From Ulva prolifera (taxonomy: Eukaryota > Chlorophyta > Ulvophyceae > Ulvales > Ulvaceae): DNA of 64,000 bases. The DNA is taken from the NCBI GenBank assembly GCA_023078555.1, contig CM041197.1:5849810-5913809 (forward strand). Reading direction: 5' to 3'. Below, in pieces: positions 25,267-38,090 of the stretch; positions within the stretch are counted from its first letter, which is position 1; each line of letters begins with the position of its first letter. A program made the position numbers and the translations under genes. The notes below the pieces were generated by a model. The model was not told the origin of the DNA, did no database searches, and saw only the letters and a program-made list of their open reading frames with translations.

Positions 25267-25281
25267 CATGGGTTACAGACG
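25267..25281 (-). repeat. Right terminal inverted repeat
   Basis: CATGGGTTACAGACG, pairing with 18946-18959 with one single-base indel and no mismatches. It abuts the right TA exactly. Confidence 0.8.
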
Positions 25282-25283
25282 TA
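25282..25283. other. Target-site duplication, right TA
   Basis: The satellite resumes as TAggtgtgtgtgacc directly after the right terminal repeat. Together with 18944-18945 it accounts for the two-base duplication. Confidence 0.75.
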
Positions 25284-27414
25284 GGTGTGTGTGACCTTTG
25301 CGCACGTCCGTTAAAGCGCAACCGGCTTCCCTGTCACCTTGAAGTTGAAAAGTTCACAGGTGCTGAATATGTAATGTATTGGCTCATCGAGAAATAATTT
25401 TTCAGACGTCGAAGTTGAGTGCTTCACTACACCACACTATTCACATGACATAGGTGTGTGTGACCTTTGCGCACGTCCGTTAAGAGCAACATGCTTCCCT
25501 GTCACCTAGTAGTTGAAAAGTTCACAGGCGCTGTATATGGCATGCATTTACACAGCGAGAAGAGAATTCGACACATTGGATCAGAGCGCTACTCTAAAAA
25601 ACACTTATCACAAGACATAGGTGTGTGTGACCTTTGCGCACGTCCGTTAAGAGCAACATGCTTCCCTGTCACCTTGAAGTTAAAAAGTTCACAGGTGCTG
25701 AATATGTAATGTATTGGCTCATCGAGAAAAGATTTTCCACACGTCGAAGTTGAGTGCTTTACTACAACACACTCTTCACATGACATAGGTGTGTGTGACC
25801 TTTGCGCACGTCCGTTAAGAGCAACATGCTTCCCTGTAACCTTGAAGTTGAAAAGTTCACAGGTGCTGAATATGTAATGTATTGGCTCAATCGAGAAAAG
25901 ATTTTCCACACGTCGAAGTTGAGTGCTTTACTACAACACACTCTTCACATGACATAGGTGTGTGTGACCTTTGCGCACGTCCGTTAAGAGCAACATGCTT
26001 CCCTGTCACCTTGAAGTTGAAAAGTTCACAGGTGCTGAATATGTAATGTATTGGCTCATCGAGAAATGATTTTTCAGACGTCGAAGTTAAGTGATTTACT
26101 ACATCACACTCTACACATGACATAGGTGTGTGTGACCTTTGCGCACGTCCGTTAAGAGCAACATGCTTCCCTGTCACCTTGAAGTTGAAAAGTCAACAGG
26201 TGCTGAATATGTAATGTATTGGCTCATCGAGAAATGATTTTTCACACGTCGAAGTTGAGTGCTTTACTACAACACACTTAACTCAAGATATAGGTGTGTG
26301 TGACCTTTGCGCACGTCCGTTAAAGCGCAACCGGGTTCCCTGTCACCTAAAAGTTAAAAAGTTCACAGGTGCTGAATATGTAATGTATTGGCTCATCGAG
26401 AAATGATTTTCCACACGTCGAAGTTGAGTGCTTTACTACAACACACTCTTCACATGACATATGTGTGTGTGACCTTTGCGCACGTCCGTTAAGAGCAACA
26501 TGCTTCCCTGTCACCTTGAAGATGAAAAGTTCACAGGTGCTGAATATGTAATGTATTGGCTCATCGAGAAATGATTTTTCAGACGTCGAAGTTGAGTGCT
26601 TCACTACACCACATTATTCACATGACATAGGTGTGTGTGACCTTTGCGCACGTCCGTTAAGAGCAACATGCTTCCCTGTCACCTAGTAGTTGAAAAGTTC
26701 ACAGGCGCTGTATATGTCATGCATTTACACAGCGAGAAGAGAATTCGACACATTGGATCAGAGCGCTACTCTAAAAAACACTTATCACAAGACATAGGTG
26801 TGTGTGACCTTTGCGCACGTCCGTTAAGAGCAACATGCTTCCCTGTCACCTTGAAGTTAAAAAGTTCACAGGTGCTGAATATGTAATGTATTGGCTCATC
26901 GAGAAAAGATTTTCCACACGTCGAAGTTGAGTGCTTTACTACAACACACTCTTCACATGACATAGGTGTGTGTGACCTTTGCGCACGTCCGTTAAGAGCA
27001 ACATGCTTCTCTGTCACCTTGAAGTTGAAAAGTTCACAGGTGCTGAATATGTAATGTATTGGCTCAATCGAGAAAAGATTTTCCACACGTCGAAGTTGAG
27101 TGCTTTACTACAACACACTCTTCACATGACATAGGTGTGTGTGACCTTTGCGCACGTCCGTTAAGAGCAACATGCTTCCCTGTCACCTTGAAGTTGAAAA
27201 GTTCACAGGTGCTGAATATGTAATGTATTGGCTCATCGAGAAACGATGTTTCAGACGTCGAAGTTAAGTGATTTACTACATCACACTCTACACATGACAT
27301 AGGTGTGTGTGACCTTTGCGCACGGCCGTTAAGAGCAACATGCTTCCCTGTCACCTTGAAGTTAAAAAGTTCACAGGTGCTGAATATGTAATGTATTGGC
27401 TCATCGAGAAAAGA
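25282..27414 (+). repeat. Continuation of the second 3866-bp higher-order copy after the insertion
   Basis: This stretch is a near-identical copy of 15078-17210 at a constant offset of 10204 bp. It includes the 1177-bp spacing of class-B units (25575, 26752, 27930) and rare markers such as gtgaccttt preceded by catatgtgtg (16255 and 26459), cctgtaacc (15632 and 25836) and ttctctgtcac (16804 and 27008). Near 27414 the match ends: the first copy reads tttttcacacg followed by acttaactcaag, whereas here it reads ttttccacacg followed by actcttcac. Confidence 0.85.
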
Positions 27415-30400
27415 TTTTCCACACGTCGAAGTTGAGTGCTTTACTACAACACACTCTTCACATGACATAGGTGTGTATGACCTTTGCGCACGTCCGTTAA
27501 GAGCAACATGCTTCCCTGTCACCTTGAAGTTGAAAAGTTCACAGGTGCTGAATATGTAATGTATTGGCTCATCGAGAAACGATGTTTCAGACGTCGAAGT
27601 TAAGTGATTTACTACATCACACTCTACACATGACATAGGTGTGTGTGACCTTTGCGCACGTCCGTTAAAGCGCAACCGGCTTCCCTGTCACCTACAAGTT
27701 GAAAAGTTCACAGGTGCTGAATATGTAATGTATTGGCTCATCGAGAAAAGATTTTCCACACGTCGAAGTTGAGTGCTTTACTGCAACACACTTAACAGAA
27801 GAGATAGGCGTGTGTGTCCTTTGCGCACGTCCGTTGACGAGCAACCGGCTTCCCCGTCACCTAGTAGTTGAAAAGTTCACAGGCGCTGTATATGGCATGC
27901 ATTTACTCAGCGAGAAGAGAATTCGACACATTGGATCAGAGCGTTACTCTAGAACACACTTATCAGAAGACATATGTGTGTGTGTGACCTTTGCGCACGT
28001 CCGTTAAGAGCAACATGCTTCCCTGTCACCTAGAAGTTGAAAAAGTTCACAGGTGCTGGATATGTAATGTATTGGCTCATCGAGAAAAGATTTTCCACAC
28101 GTCGAAGTTGAGTGCTTCACTACAACACACTCTTCACATGACATAGGTGTGTGTGACCTTTGCGCATGTCCGTTAAGAGCAACATGCTTCCCTGTCACCT
28201 TGAAGTTGAAAAGTTCACAGGTGCTGAATATGTAATGTATTGGCTCATCGAGAAACGATGTTTCAGACGTCGAAGTTAAGTGATTTACTACATCACACTC
28301 TACACATGACATAGGTGTGTGTGACCTTTGCGCATATCCGTTAAGAGCAACATGCTTCCCTGTCACCTTGAAGTTGAAAAGTTCACAGGTGCTGAATATG
28401 TAATGTATTGGCTCATCGAGAAAAGATTTTCCACACGTCGAAGTTGAGTGCTTCACTACAACACACTCTTCACATGACATAGGTGTGTGTGACCTTTGCG
28501 CACGTCCGTTAAGAGCAACATGCTTCCCTGTCACCTTGAAGTTGAAAAGTTCACAGGTGCTGAATATGTAATGTATTGGCTCATCGAGAAAAGATTTTCC
28601 ACACGTCGAAGTTGAGTGCTTTACTACAACAAACTCTTCACATGACATAGGTGTGTGTGACCTTTGCGCACGTCCGTTAAGAGCAACATGCTTCCCTGTC
28701 ACCTTGAAGTTGAAAAGTTCACAGGTGCTGAATATGTAATGTATTGGCTCATCGAGAAACGATGTTTCAGACGTCGAAGTTAAGTGATTTACTACATCAC
28801 ACTCTACACATGACATAGGTGTGTGTGACCTTTGCGCACGGCCGTTAAGAGCAACATGCTTCCCTGTCACCTTGAAGTTAAAAAGTTCACAGGTGCTGAA
28901 TATGTAATGTATTGGCTCATCGAGAAAAGATTTTCCACACGTCGAAGTTGAGTGCTTTACTACAACACACTCTTCACATGACATAGGTGTGTATGACCTT
29001 TGCGCACGTCCGTTAAGAGCAACATGCTTCCCTGTCACCTTGAAGTTGAAAAGTTCACAGGTGCTGAATATGTAATGTATTGGCTCATCGAGAAACGATG
29101 TTTCAGACGTCGAAGTTAAGTGATTTACTACATCACACTCTACACATGACATAGGTGTGTGTGACCTTTGCGCACGTCCGTTAAAGCGCAACCGGCTTCC
29201 CTGTCACCTACAAGTTGAAAAGTTCACAGGTGCTGAATATGTAATGTATTGGCTCATCGAGAAAAGATTTTCCACACGTCGAAGTTGAGTGCTTTACTGC
29301 AACACACTTAACAGAAGAGATAGGCGTGTGTGTCCTTTGCGCACGTCCGTTGACGAGCAACCGGCTTCCCCGTCACCTAGTAGTTGAAAAGTTCACAGGC
29401 GCTGTATATGGCATGCATTTACTCAGCGAGAAGAGAATTCGACACATTGGATCAGAGCGTTACTCTAGAACACACTTATCAGAAGACATATGTGTGTGTG
29501 TGACCTTTGCGCACGTCCGTTAAGAGCAACATGCTTCCCTGTCACCTAGAAGTTGAAAAAGTTCACAGGTGCTGGATATGTAATGTATTGGCTCATCGAG
29601 AAAAGATTTTCCACACGTCGAAGTTGAGTGCTTCACTACAACACACTCTTCACATGACATAGGTGTGTGTGACCTTTGCGCATGTCCGTTAAGAGCAACA
29701 TGCTTCCCTGTCACCTTGAAGTTGAAAAGTTCACAGGTGCTGAATATGTAATGTATTGGCTCATCGAGAAACGATGTTTCAGACGTCGAAGTTAAGTGAT
29801 TTACTACATCACACTCTACACATGACATAGGTGTGTGTGACCTTTGCGCATATCCGTTAAGAGCAACATGCTTCCCTATCACCTTGAAGTTGAAAAGTTC
29901 ACAGGTGCTGAATATGTAATGTATTGGCTCATCGAGAAAAGATTTTCCACACGTCGAAGTTGAGTGCTTCACTACAACACACTCTTCACATGACATAGGT
30001 GTGTGTGACCTTTGCGCACGTCCGTTAAGAGCAACATGCTTCCCTGTCACCTTGAAGTTGAAAAGTTCACAGGTGCTGAATATGTAATGTATTGGCTCAT
30101 CGAGAAAAGATTTTCCACACGTCGAAGTTGAGTGCTTCACTACAACACACTCTTCACATGACATAGGTGTGTGTGACCTTTGCGCACGTCCGTTAAGAGC
30201 AACATGCTTCCCTGTCACCTTGAAGTTGAAAAGTTCACAGGTGCTGAATATGTAATGTATTGGCTCATCGAGAAACGATGTTTCAGACGTCGAAGTTAAG
30301 TGATTTACTACATCACACTCTACACATGACATAGGTGTGTGTGACCTTTGCGCACGTCCGTTAAGAGCAACATGCTTCCCTGTCACCTTGAAGTTAAAAA

Positions 30401-31900
30401 GTTCACAGGTGCTAAATATGTAATGTATTGGCTCATCGAGAAAAGATTTTCCACACGTCGAAGTTGAGTGCTTTACTACAACACACTCTTCACATGACAT
30501 AGGTGTGTATGACCTTTGCGCACGTCCGTTAAGAGCAACATGCTTCCCTGTCACCTTGAAGTTGAAAACTTCACAGGTGCTGAATATGTAATGTATTGGC
30601 TCATCGAGAAACGATGTTTCAGACGTCGAAGTTAAGTGATTTACTACATCACACTCTACACATGACTTAGGTGTGTGTGACCTTTGCGCACGTCCGTTAA
30701 AGCGCAACCGGCTTCCCTGTCACCTACAAGTTGAAAAGTTCACAGGTGCTGAATATGTAATGTATTGGCTCATCGAGAAAAGATTTTCCACACGTCGAAG
30801 TTGAGTGCTTTACTGCAACACACTTAACAGAAGAGATAGGCGTGTGTGTCCTTTGCGCACGTCCGTTGACGAGCAACCGGCTTCCCCGTCACCTAGTAGT
30901 TGAAAAGTTCACAGGCGCTGTATATGGCATGCATTTACTCAGCGAGAAGAGAATTCGACACATTGGATCAGAGCGTTACTCTAGAACACACTTATCAGAA
31001 GACATATGTGTGTGTGTGACCTTTGCGCACGTCCGTTAAGAGCAACATGCTTCCCTGTCACCTAGAAGTTGAAAAAGTTCACAGGTGCTGGATATGTAAT
31101 GTATTGGCTCATCGAGAAAAGATTTTCCACACGTCGAAGTTGAGTGCTTCACTACAACACACTCTTCACATGACATAGGTGTGTGTGACCTTTGCGCATG
31201 TCCGTTAAGAGCAACATGCTTCCCTGTCACCTTGAAGTTGAAAAGTTCACAGGTGCTGAATATGTAATGTATTGGCTCATCGAGAAACGATGTTTCAGAC
31301 GTCGAAGTTAAGTGATTTACTACATCACACTCTACACATGACATAGGTGTGTGTGACCTTTGCGCATGTCCGTTAAGAGCAACATGCTTCCCTATCACCT
31401 TGAAGTTGAAAAGTTCACAGGTGCTGAATATGTAATGTATTGGCTCATCGAGAAAAGATTTTCCACACGTCGAAGTTGAGTGCTTCACTACAACACACTC
31501 TTCACATGACATAGGTGTGTGTGACCTTTGCGCACGTCCGTTAAGAGCAACATGCTTCCCTGTCACCTTGAAGTTGAAAAGTTCACAGGTGCTGAATATG
31601 TAATGTATTGGCTCATCGAGAAAAGATTTTCCACACGTCGAAGTTGAGTGCTTCACTACAACACACTCTTCACATGACATAGGTGTGTGTGACCTTTGCG
31701 CACGTCCGTTAAGAGCAACATGCTTCCCTGTCACCTTGAAGTTGAAAAGTTCACAGGTGCTGAATATGTAATGTATTGGCTCATCGAGAAACGATGTTTC
31801 AGACGTCGAAGTTAAGTGATTTACTACATCACACTCTACACATGACATAGGTGTGTGTGACCTTTGTTCACGTCCGTTAAGAGCAACATGCTTCCCTGTC
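27100..31900 (+). repeat. 1516-bp higher-order repeat (9 monomers), about three copies
   Basis: A distinctive monomer with cgtgtgtgtcctttgcg and ccgttgacgagcaaccgg occurs at 27809, 29325 and 30841, spaced exactly 1516 bp (9 x 168 + 4). The following class-B unit (27930, 29446, 30962) and the run with gacatatgtgtgtgtgtgacc keep the same spacing. The first two copies are nearly identical over their whole length. The third follows them to about 31900, then passes into a different variant domain. Confidence 0.85.
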
Positions 31901-34900
31901 ACCTTGAAGTTGAAAAGTTCACAGGTGCTGAATATGTAATGTATTGGCTCATCGAGAAATGATTTTTCAGACGTCGAAGTTAAGTGATTTACTACATCAC
32001 ACTCTACACATGACATAGGTGTGTGTGACCTTTGCGCACGGCCGTTAAGAGCAACATGCTTCCCTGTCACCTTGATGTTGAAAAGTTCACAGGTGCTAGA
32101 TATGTAATGTATTGGCTCATCGAGAAAAGATTTTCCACACGTCGAAGTTGAGTGCTTCACTACAACACACTCTACACATGACATAGGTGTGTGTGACCTT
32201 TGCGCACGTCCGTTGAGAGCAACATGCTTCCCTGTCACCTTGAAGTTGAAAAGTTCACAGGTGCTGAATATGAAATGTATTGGCTCATCGAGAAAAGATT
32301 TTCCACACGTCGAAGTTGAGTGCTTTACTGCAACACACTCTTCACATGACATAGGTGTGTGTGACCTTTGCGCACGTCCGTTGAGAGCAACATGCTTCCC
32401 TGTCACCTTGAAGTTGAAAAGTTCACAGGTGCTGAATATGAAATGTATTGGCTCATCGAGAAAAGATTTTCCACACGTCGAAGTTGAGTGCTTTACTGCA
32501 ACACACTCTTCACATGACATAGGTGTGTGTGACCTTTGCGCACGTCCGTTGAGAGCAACATGCTTCCCTGTCACCTTGAAGTTGAAAAGGTCACAGGTGC
32601 TGCATATGAAATGTATTGGCTCATCGAGAAAAGATTTTCCACACGTCGAAGTTGAGTGCTTTACTGCAACACACTCTTCACATGACATAGGTGTGTGTGA
32701 CCTTTGCGCACGTCCGTTAAGAGCAACATGCTTCCCTGTCACCTTGAAGTTGAAAAGTTCACAGGTGCTGAATATGTAATGTATTGGCTCATCGAGAAAA
32801 GATTTTCCACACGTCGAAGTTGAGTGCTTTACTACAACACACTCTACACATGACATAGGTGTGTGTGACCTTTGCGCACGTCCGTTGAGAGCAACATGCT
32901 TCCCTGTCACCTTGAAGTTGAAAAGTTCACAGGTGCTGAATATGAAATGTATTGGCTCATCGAGAAAAGATTTTCCACACGTCGAAGTTGAGTGCTTTAC
33001 TGCAACACACTCTTCACATGACATAGGTGTGTGTGACCTTTGCGCACGTCCGTTGAGAGCAACATGCTTCCCTGTCACCTTGAAGTTGAAAAGTTCACAG
33101 GTGCTGAATATGAAATGTATTGGCTCATCGAGAAAAGATTTTCCACACGTCGAAGTTGAGTGCTTTACTGCAACACACTCTTCACATGACATAGGTGTGT
33201 GTGTGACCTTTGCGCACGTCCGTTGAGAGCAACATGCTTCCCTGTCACCTTGAAGTTGAAAAGTTCACAGGTGCTGAATATGAAATGTATTGGCTCATCG
33301 AGAAAAGATTTTCCACACGTCGAAGTTGAGTGCTTTACTGCAACACACTCTTCACATGACATAGGTGTGTGTGACCTTTGCGCACGTCCGTTGAGAGCAA
33401 CATGCTTCCCTGTCACCTTGAAGTTGAAAAGGTCACAGGTGTTGAATATGTAATGTATTGGCTCATCGAGAAATGATTTTTCACACGTCGAAGTTGAGTG
33501 CTTTACTACAACACACTTAACACAAGATATAGGTGTGTGTGACCTTTGCGCACGTCCGTTAAAGCGCAACCGGGTTCCCTGTCACCTAAAAGTTAAAAAG
33601 TTCACAGGTGCTAGATATGTAATGTATTGGCTCATCGAGAAAAGATTTTCCACACGTCGAAGTTGAGTGCTTCACTACAACACACTTAACACAAGATATA
33701 GGTGTGTGTGACCTTTGCGCACGTCCGTTAAAGCGCAACCGGCTTCCCTGTCACCTTGAAGTTGAAAAGTTCACAGGTGCTGAATATGTAATGTATTGGC
33801 TCAGCGAGAAAAGATTTTCCACATGTCGAAGTTGAGTGCTTTACTACAACACACTATTCATATGACATAGGTGTGTGTGACCTTTGCGCACGTCCGTTAA
33901 GAGCAACATGCTTCCCTGTCACCTTGAAGTTGAAAAGTTCACAGGTGCTGAATATGTAATGTATTGGCTCATCGAGAAAAGATTTTCCACACGTCGAAGT
34001 TGAGTGCTTTACTACAACACACTCTACACATGACATAGGTGTGTGTGACCTTTGCGCACGTCCGTTGAGAGCAACATGCTTCCCTGTCACCTTGAAGTTG
34101 AAAAGTTCACAGGTGCTGAATATGAAATGTATTGGCTCATCGAGAAAAGATTTTCCACACGTCGAAGTTGAGTGCTTTACTGCAACACACTCTTCACATG
34201 ACATAGGTGTGTGTGACCTTTGCGCACGTCCGTTGAGAGCAACATGCTTCCCTGTCACCTTGAAGTTGAAAAGTTCACAGGTGCTGAATATGAAATGTAT
34301 TGGCTCATCGAGAAAAGATTTTCCACACGTCGAAGTTGAGTGCTTTACTGCAACACACTCTTCACATGACATAGGTGTGTGTGACCTTTGCGCACGTCCG
34401 TTGAGAGCAACATGCTTCCCTGTCACCTTGAAGTTGAAAAGGTCACAGGTGCTGCATATGAAATGTATTGGCTCATCGAGAAAAGATTTTCCACACGTCG
34501 AAGTTGAGTGCTTTACTGCAACACACTCTTCACATGACATAGGTGTGTGTGACCTTTGCGCACGTCCGTTAAGAGCAACATGCTTCCCTGTCACCTTGAA
34601 GTTGAAAAGTTCACAGGTGCTGAATATGTAATGTATTGGCTCATCGAGAAAAGATTTTCCACACGTCGAAGTTGAGTGCTTTACTACAACACACTCTACA
34701 CATGACATAGGTGTGTGTGACCTTTGCGCACGTCCGTTGAGAGCAACATGCTTCCCTGTCACCTTGAAGTTGAAAAGTTCACAGGTGCTGAATATGAAAT
34801 GTATTGGCTCATCGAGAAAAGATTTTCCACACGTCGAAGTTGAGTGCTTTACTGCAACACACTCTTCACATGACATAGGTGTGTGTGACCTTTGCGCACG

Positions 34901-37900
34901 TCCGTTGAGAGCAACATGCTTCCCTGTCACCTTGAAGTTGAAAAGTTCACAGGTGCTGAATATGAAATGTATTGGCTCATCGAGAAAAGATTTTCCACAC
35001 GTCGAAGTTGAGTGCTTTACTGCAACACACTCTTCACATGACATAGGTGTGTGTGACCTTTGCGCACGTCCGTTGAGAGCAACATGCTTCCCTGTCACCT
35101 TGAAGTTGAAAAGTTCACAGGTGCTGAATATGAAATGTATTGGCTCATCGAGAAAAGATTTTCCACACGTCGAAGTTGAGTGCTTTACTGCAACACACTC
35201 TTCACATGACATAGGTGTGTGTGACCTTTGCGCACGTCCGTTGAGAGCAACATGCTTCCCTGTCACCTTGAAGTTGAAAAGGTCACAGGTGCTGCATATG
35301 AAATGTATTGGCTCATCGAGAAAAGATTTTCCACACGTCGAAGTTGAGTGCTTTACTGCAACACACTCTTCACATGACATAGGTGTGTGTGACCTTTGCG
35401 CACGTCCGTTAAGAGCAACATGCTTCCCTGTCACCTTGAAGTTGAAAAGTTCACAGGTGCTGAATGTGTAATGTATTGGCTCATCGAGAAAAGATTTTCC
35501 ACACGTCGAAGTTGAGTGCTTTACTGCAACACACTCTTCACATGACATAGGTGTGTGTGTGACCTTTGCGCACGTCCGTTGAGAGCAACATGCTTCCCTG
35601 TCACCTTGAAGTTGAAAAGTTCACAGGTGCTGAATATGAAATGTATTGGCTCATCGAGAAAAGATTTTCCACACGTCGAAGTTGAGTGCTTTACTACAAC
35701 ACACTCTTCACATGACATAGGTGTGTGTGACCTTTGCGCACGTCCGTTAAGAGCAACATGCTTCCCTGTCACCTTGAAGTTGAAAAGTTCACAGGTGCTA
35801 GATATGTAATGTATTGGCTCATCGAGAAAAGATTTTCCACACGTCGAAGTTGAGTGCTTCACTACAACACACTCTACACATGACATAGGTGTGTGTGACC
35901 TTTGCGCACGTCCGTTAAGAGCAACATGCTTCCCTGTCACCTTGAAGTTGAAAAGTTCACAGGTGCTGAATATGAAATGTATTGGCTCATCGAGAAAAGA
36001 TTTTCCACACGTCGAAGTTGAGTGCTTTACTACAACACACTCTTCACATGACATAGGTGTGTGTGACCTTTGCGCACGTCCGTTGAGAGCAACATGCTTC
36101 CCTGTCACCTTGAAGTTGAAAAGTTCACAGGTGCTGAATATGAAATGTATTGGCTCATCGAGAAAAGATTTTCCACACGTCGAAGTTGAGTGCTTTACTG
36201 CAACACACTCTTCACATGACATAGGTGTGTTTGACCTTTGCGCACGTCCGTTAAGAGCAACATGCTTCCCTGTCACCTTGAAGTTGAAAAGTTCACAGGT
36301 GTTGAATATGTAATGTATTGGCTCATCGAGAAATGATTTTTCACACGTCGAAGTTGAGTGCTTTACTACAACACACTTAACACAAGATATAGGTGTGTGT
36401 GACCTTTGCGCACGTCCGTTAAAGCGCAACCGGGTTCCCTGTCACCTAAAAGTTAAAAAGTTCACAGGTGCTAGATATGTAATGTATTGGCTCATCGAGA
36501 AAAGATTTTCCACACGTCGAAGTTGAGTGCTTCACTACAACACACTTAACACAAGATATAGGTGTGTGTGACCTTTGCGCACGTCCGTTAAAGCGCAACC
36601 GGCTTCCCTGTCACCTTGAAGTTGAAAAGTTCACAGGTGCTGAATATGTAATGTATTGGCTCAGCGAGAAAAGATTTTCCACATGTCGAAGTTGAGTGCT
36701 TTACTACAACACACTATTCATATGACATAGGTGTGTGTGACCTTTGCGCACGTCCGTTAAGAGCAACATGCTTCCCTGTCACCTTGATGTTGAAAAGTTC
36801 ACAGGTGCTGAATATGAAATGTATTGGCTCATCGAGAAAAGATTTTCCACACGTCGAAGTTGAGTGCTTTACTACAACACACTCTTCACATGACATAGGT
36901 GTGTGTGACCTTTGCGCACGTCCGTTAAGAGCAACATGCTTCCCTGTCACCTTAAAGTTGAAAAGTTCACAGGTGCTGAATATGAAATGTATTGGCTCAT
37001 CGAGAAAAGATTTTCCACACGTCGAAGTTGAGTGCTTTACTACAACACACTCTACACATGACATAGGTGTGTGTGACCTTTGCGCACGTCCGTTGAGAGC
37101 AACATGCTTCCCTGTCACCTTGAAGTTGAAAAGTTCACAGGTGCTGAATATGAAATGTATTGGCTCATCGAGAAAAGATTTTCCACACGTCGAAGTTGAG
37201 TGCTTTACTGCAACACACTCTTCACATGACATAGGTGTGTGTGACCTTTGCGCACGTCCGTTGAGAGCAACATGCTTCCCTGTCACCTTGAAGTTGAAAA
37301 GTTCACAGGTGCTGAATATGAAATGTATTGGCTCATCGAGAAAAGATTTTCCACACGTCGAAGTTGAGTGCTTTACTGCAACACACTCTTCACATGACAT
37401 AGGTGTGTGTGACCTTTGCGCACGTCCGTTGAGAGCAACATGCTTCCCTGTCACCTTGAAGTTGAAAAGTTCACAGGTGCTGAATATGAAATGTATTGGC
37501 TCATCGAGAAAAGATTTTCCACACGTCGAAGTTGAGTGCTTTACTGCAACACACTCTTCACATGACATAGGTGTGTGTGACCTTTGCGCACGTCCGTTGA
37601 GAGCAACATGCTTCCCTGTCACCTTGAAGTTGAAAAGGTCACAGGTGCTGCATATGAAATGTATTGGCTCATCGAGAAAAGATTTTCCACACGTCGAAGT
37701 TGAGTGCTTTACTGCAACACACTCTTCACATGACATAGGTGTGTGTGACCTTTGCGCACGTCCGTTAAGAGCAACATGCTTCCCTGTCACCTTGAAGTTG
37801 AAAAGTTCACAGGTGCTGAATATGTAATGTATTGGCTCATCGAGAAAAGATTTTCCACACGTCGAAGTTGAGTGCTTTACTGCAACACACTCTTCACATG

Positions 37901-38090
37901 ACATAGGTGTGTGTGACCTTTGCGCACGTCCGTTGAGAGCAACATGCTTCCCTGTCACCTTGAAGTTGAAAAGTTCACAGGTGCTGAATATGAAATGTAT
38001 TGGCTCATCGAGAAAAGATTTTCCACACGTCGAAGTTGAGTGCTTTACTACAACACACTCTTCACATGACATAGGTGTGTGTGACCTTTG
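31040..38090 (+). repeat. Class-A-only satellite segment
   Basis: About 42 consecutive monomers without a class-B unit, the longest such stretch in the window. From 32.2 kb many units read gaatatgaaatg and ccgttgagagcaac, and clusters of three to five near-identical monomers follow one another (for example 34041-34630 and 34713-35470). Blocks recur at offsets of 1852 bp (32189 and 34041), 2356 bp (33199 and 35555) and 2860 bp (33854 and 36714), so the organisation is higher-order but irregular. Two monomers start with an extra gt pair (near 33197 and 35549). Confidence 0.8.

Larger units (their letters stand above)
18946..25281. mobile_element. 6336-bp transposon-like insertion in the satellite, TA target duplication
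   Basis: Non-satellite segment with imperfect terminal inverted repeats (14 bp at left, 15 bp at right, one indel), flanked on both sides by TA. Deleting it with one TA rejoins gacata and ggtgtg in perfect satellite register; the intact counterpart is present at 15078-15079. TA duplication is the rule for the Tc1/mariner (IS630) superfamily, but the outer bases CGTCTG and the clustered subterminal motifs do not allow firm assignment. No frame inside resembles a transposase, so the copy is probably non-autonomous or decayed; spliced genes cannot be excluded. Its interior holds a minisatellite, a C-rich tract and palindromes, all described separately. Confidence 0.8.

Noticed and set aside
18946..25281. 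Telomeric, rRNA or tRNA sequence within the insertion
   Set aside because: No tandem telomere-like hexamers or heptamers, no conserved rRNA core and no cloverleaf were seen on reading both strands.
32189..37827. Plus-strand frames of up to 364 codons with CDLCARPL repeats
   Set aside because: They are open only where monomers read gaaatg in place of gtaatg, overlap the minus-strand frames throughout, and have no start, splice or terminal context of a gene.
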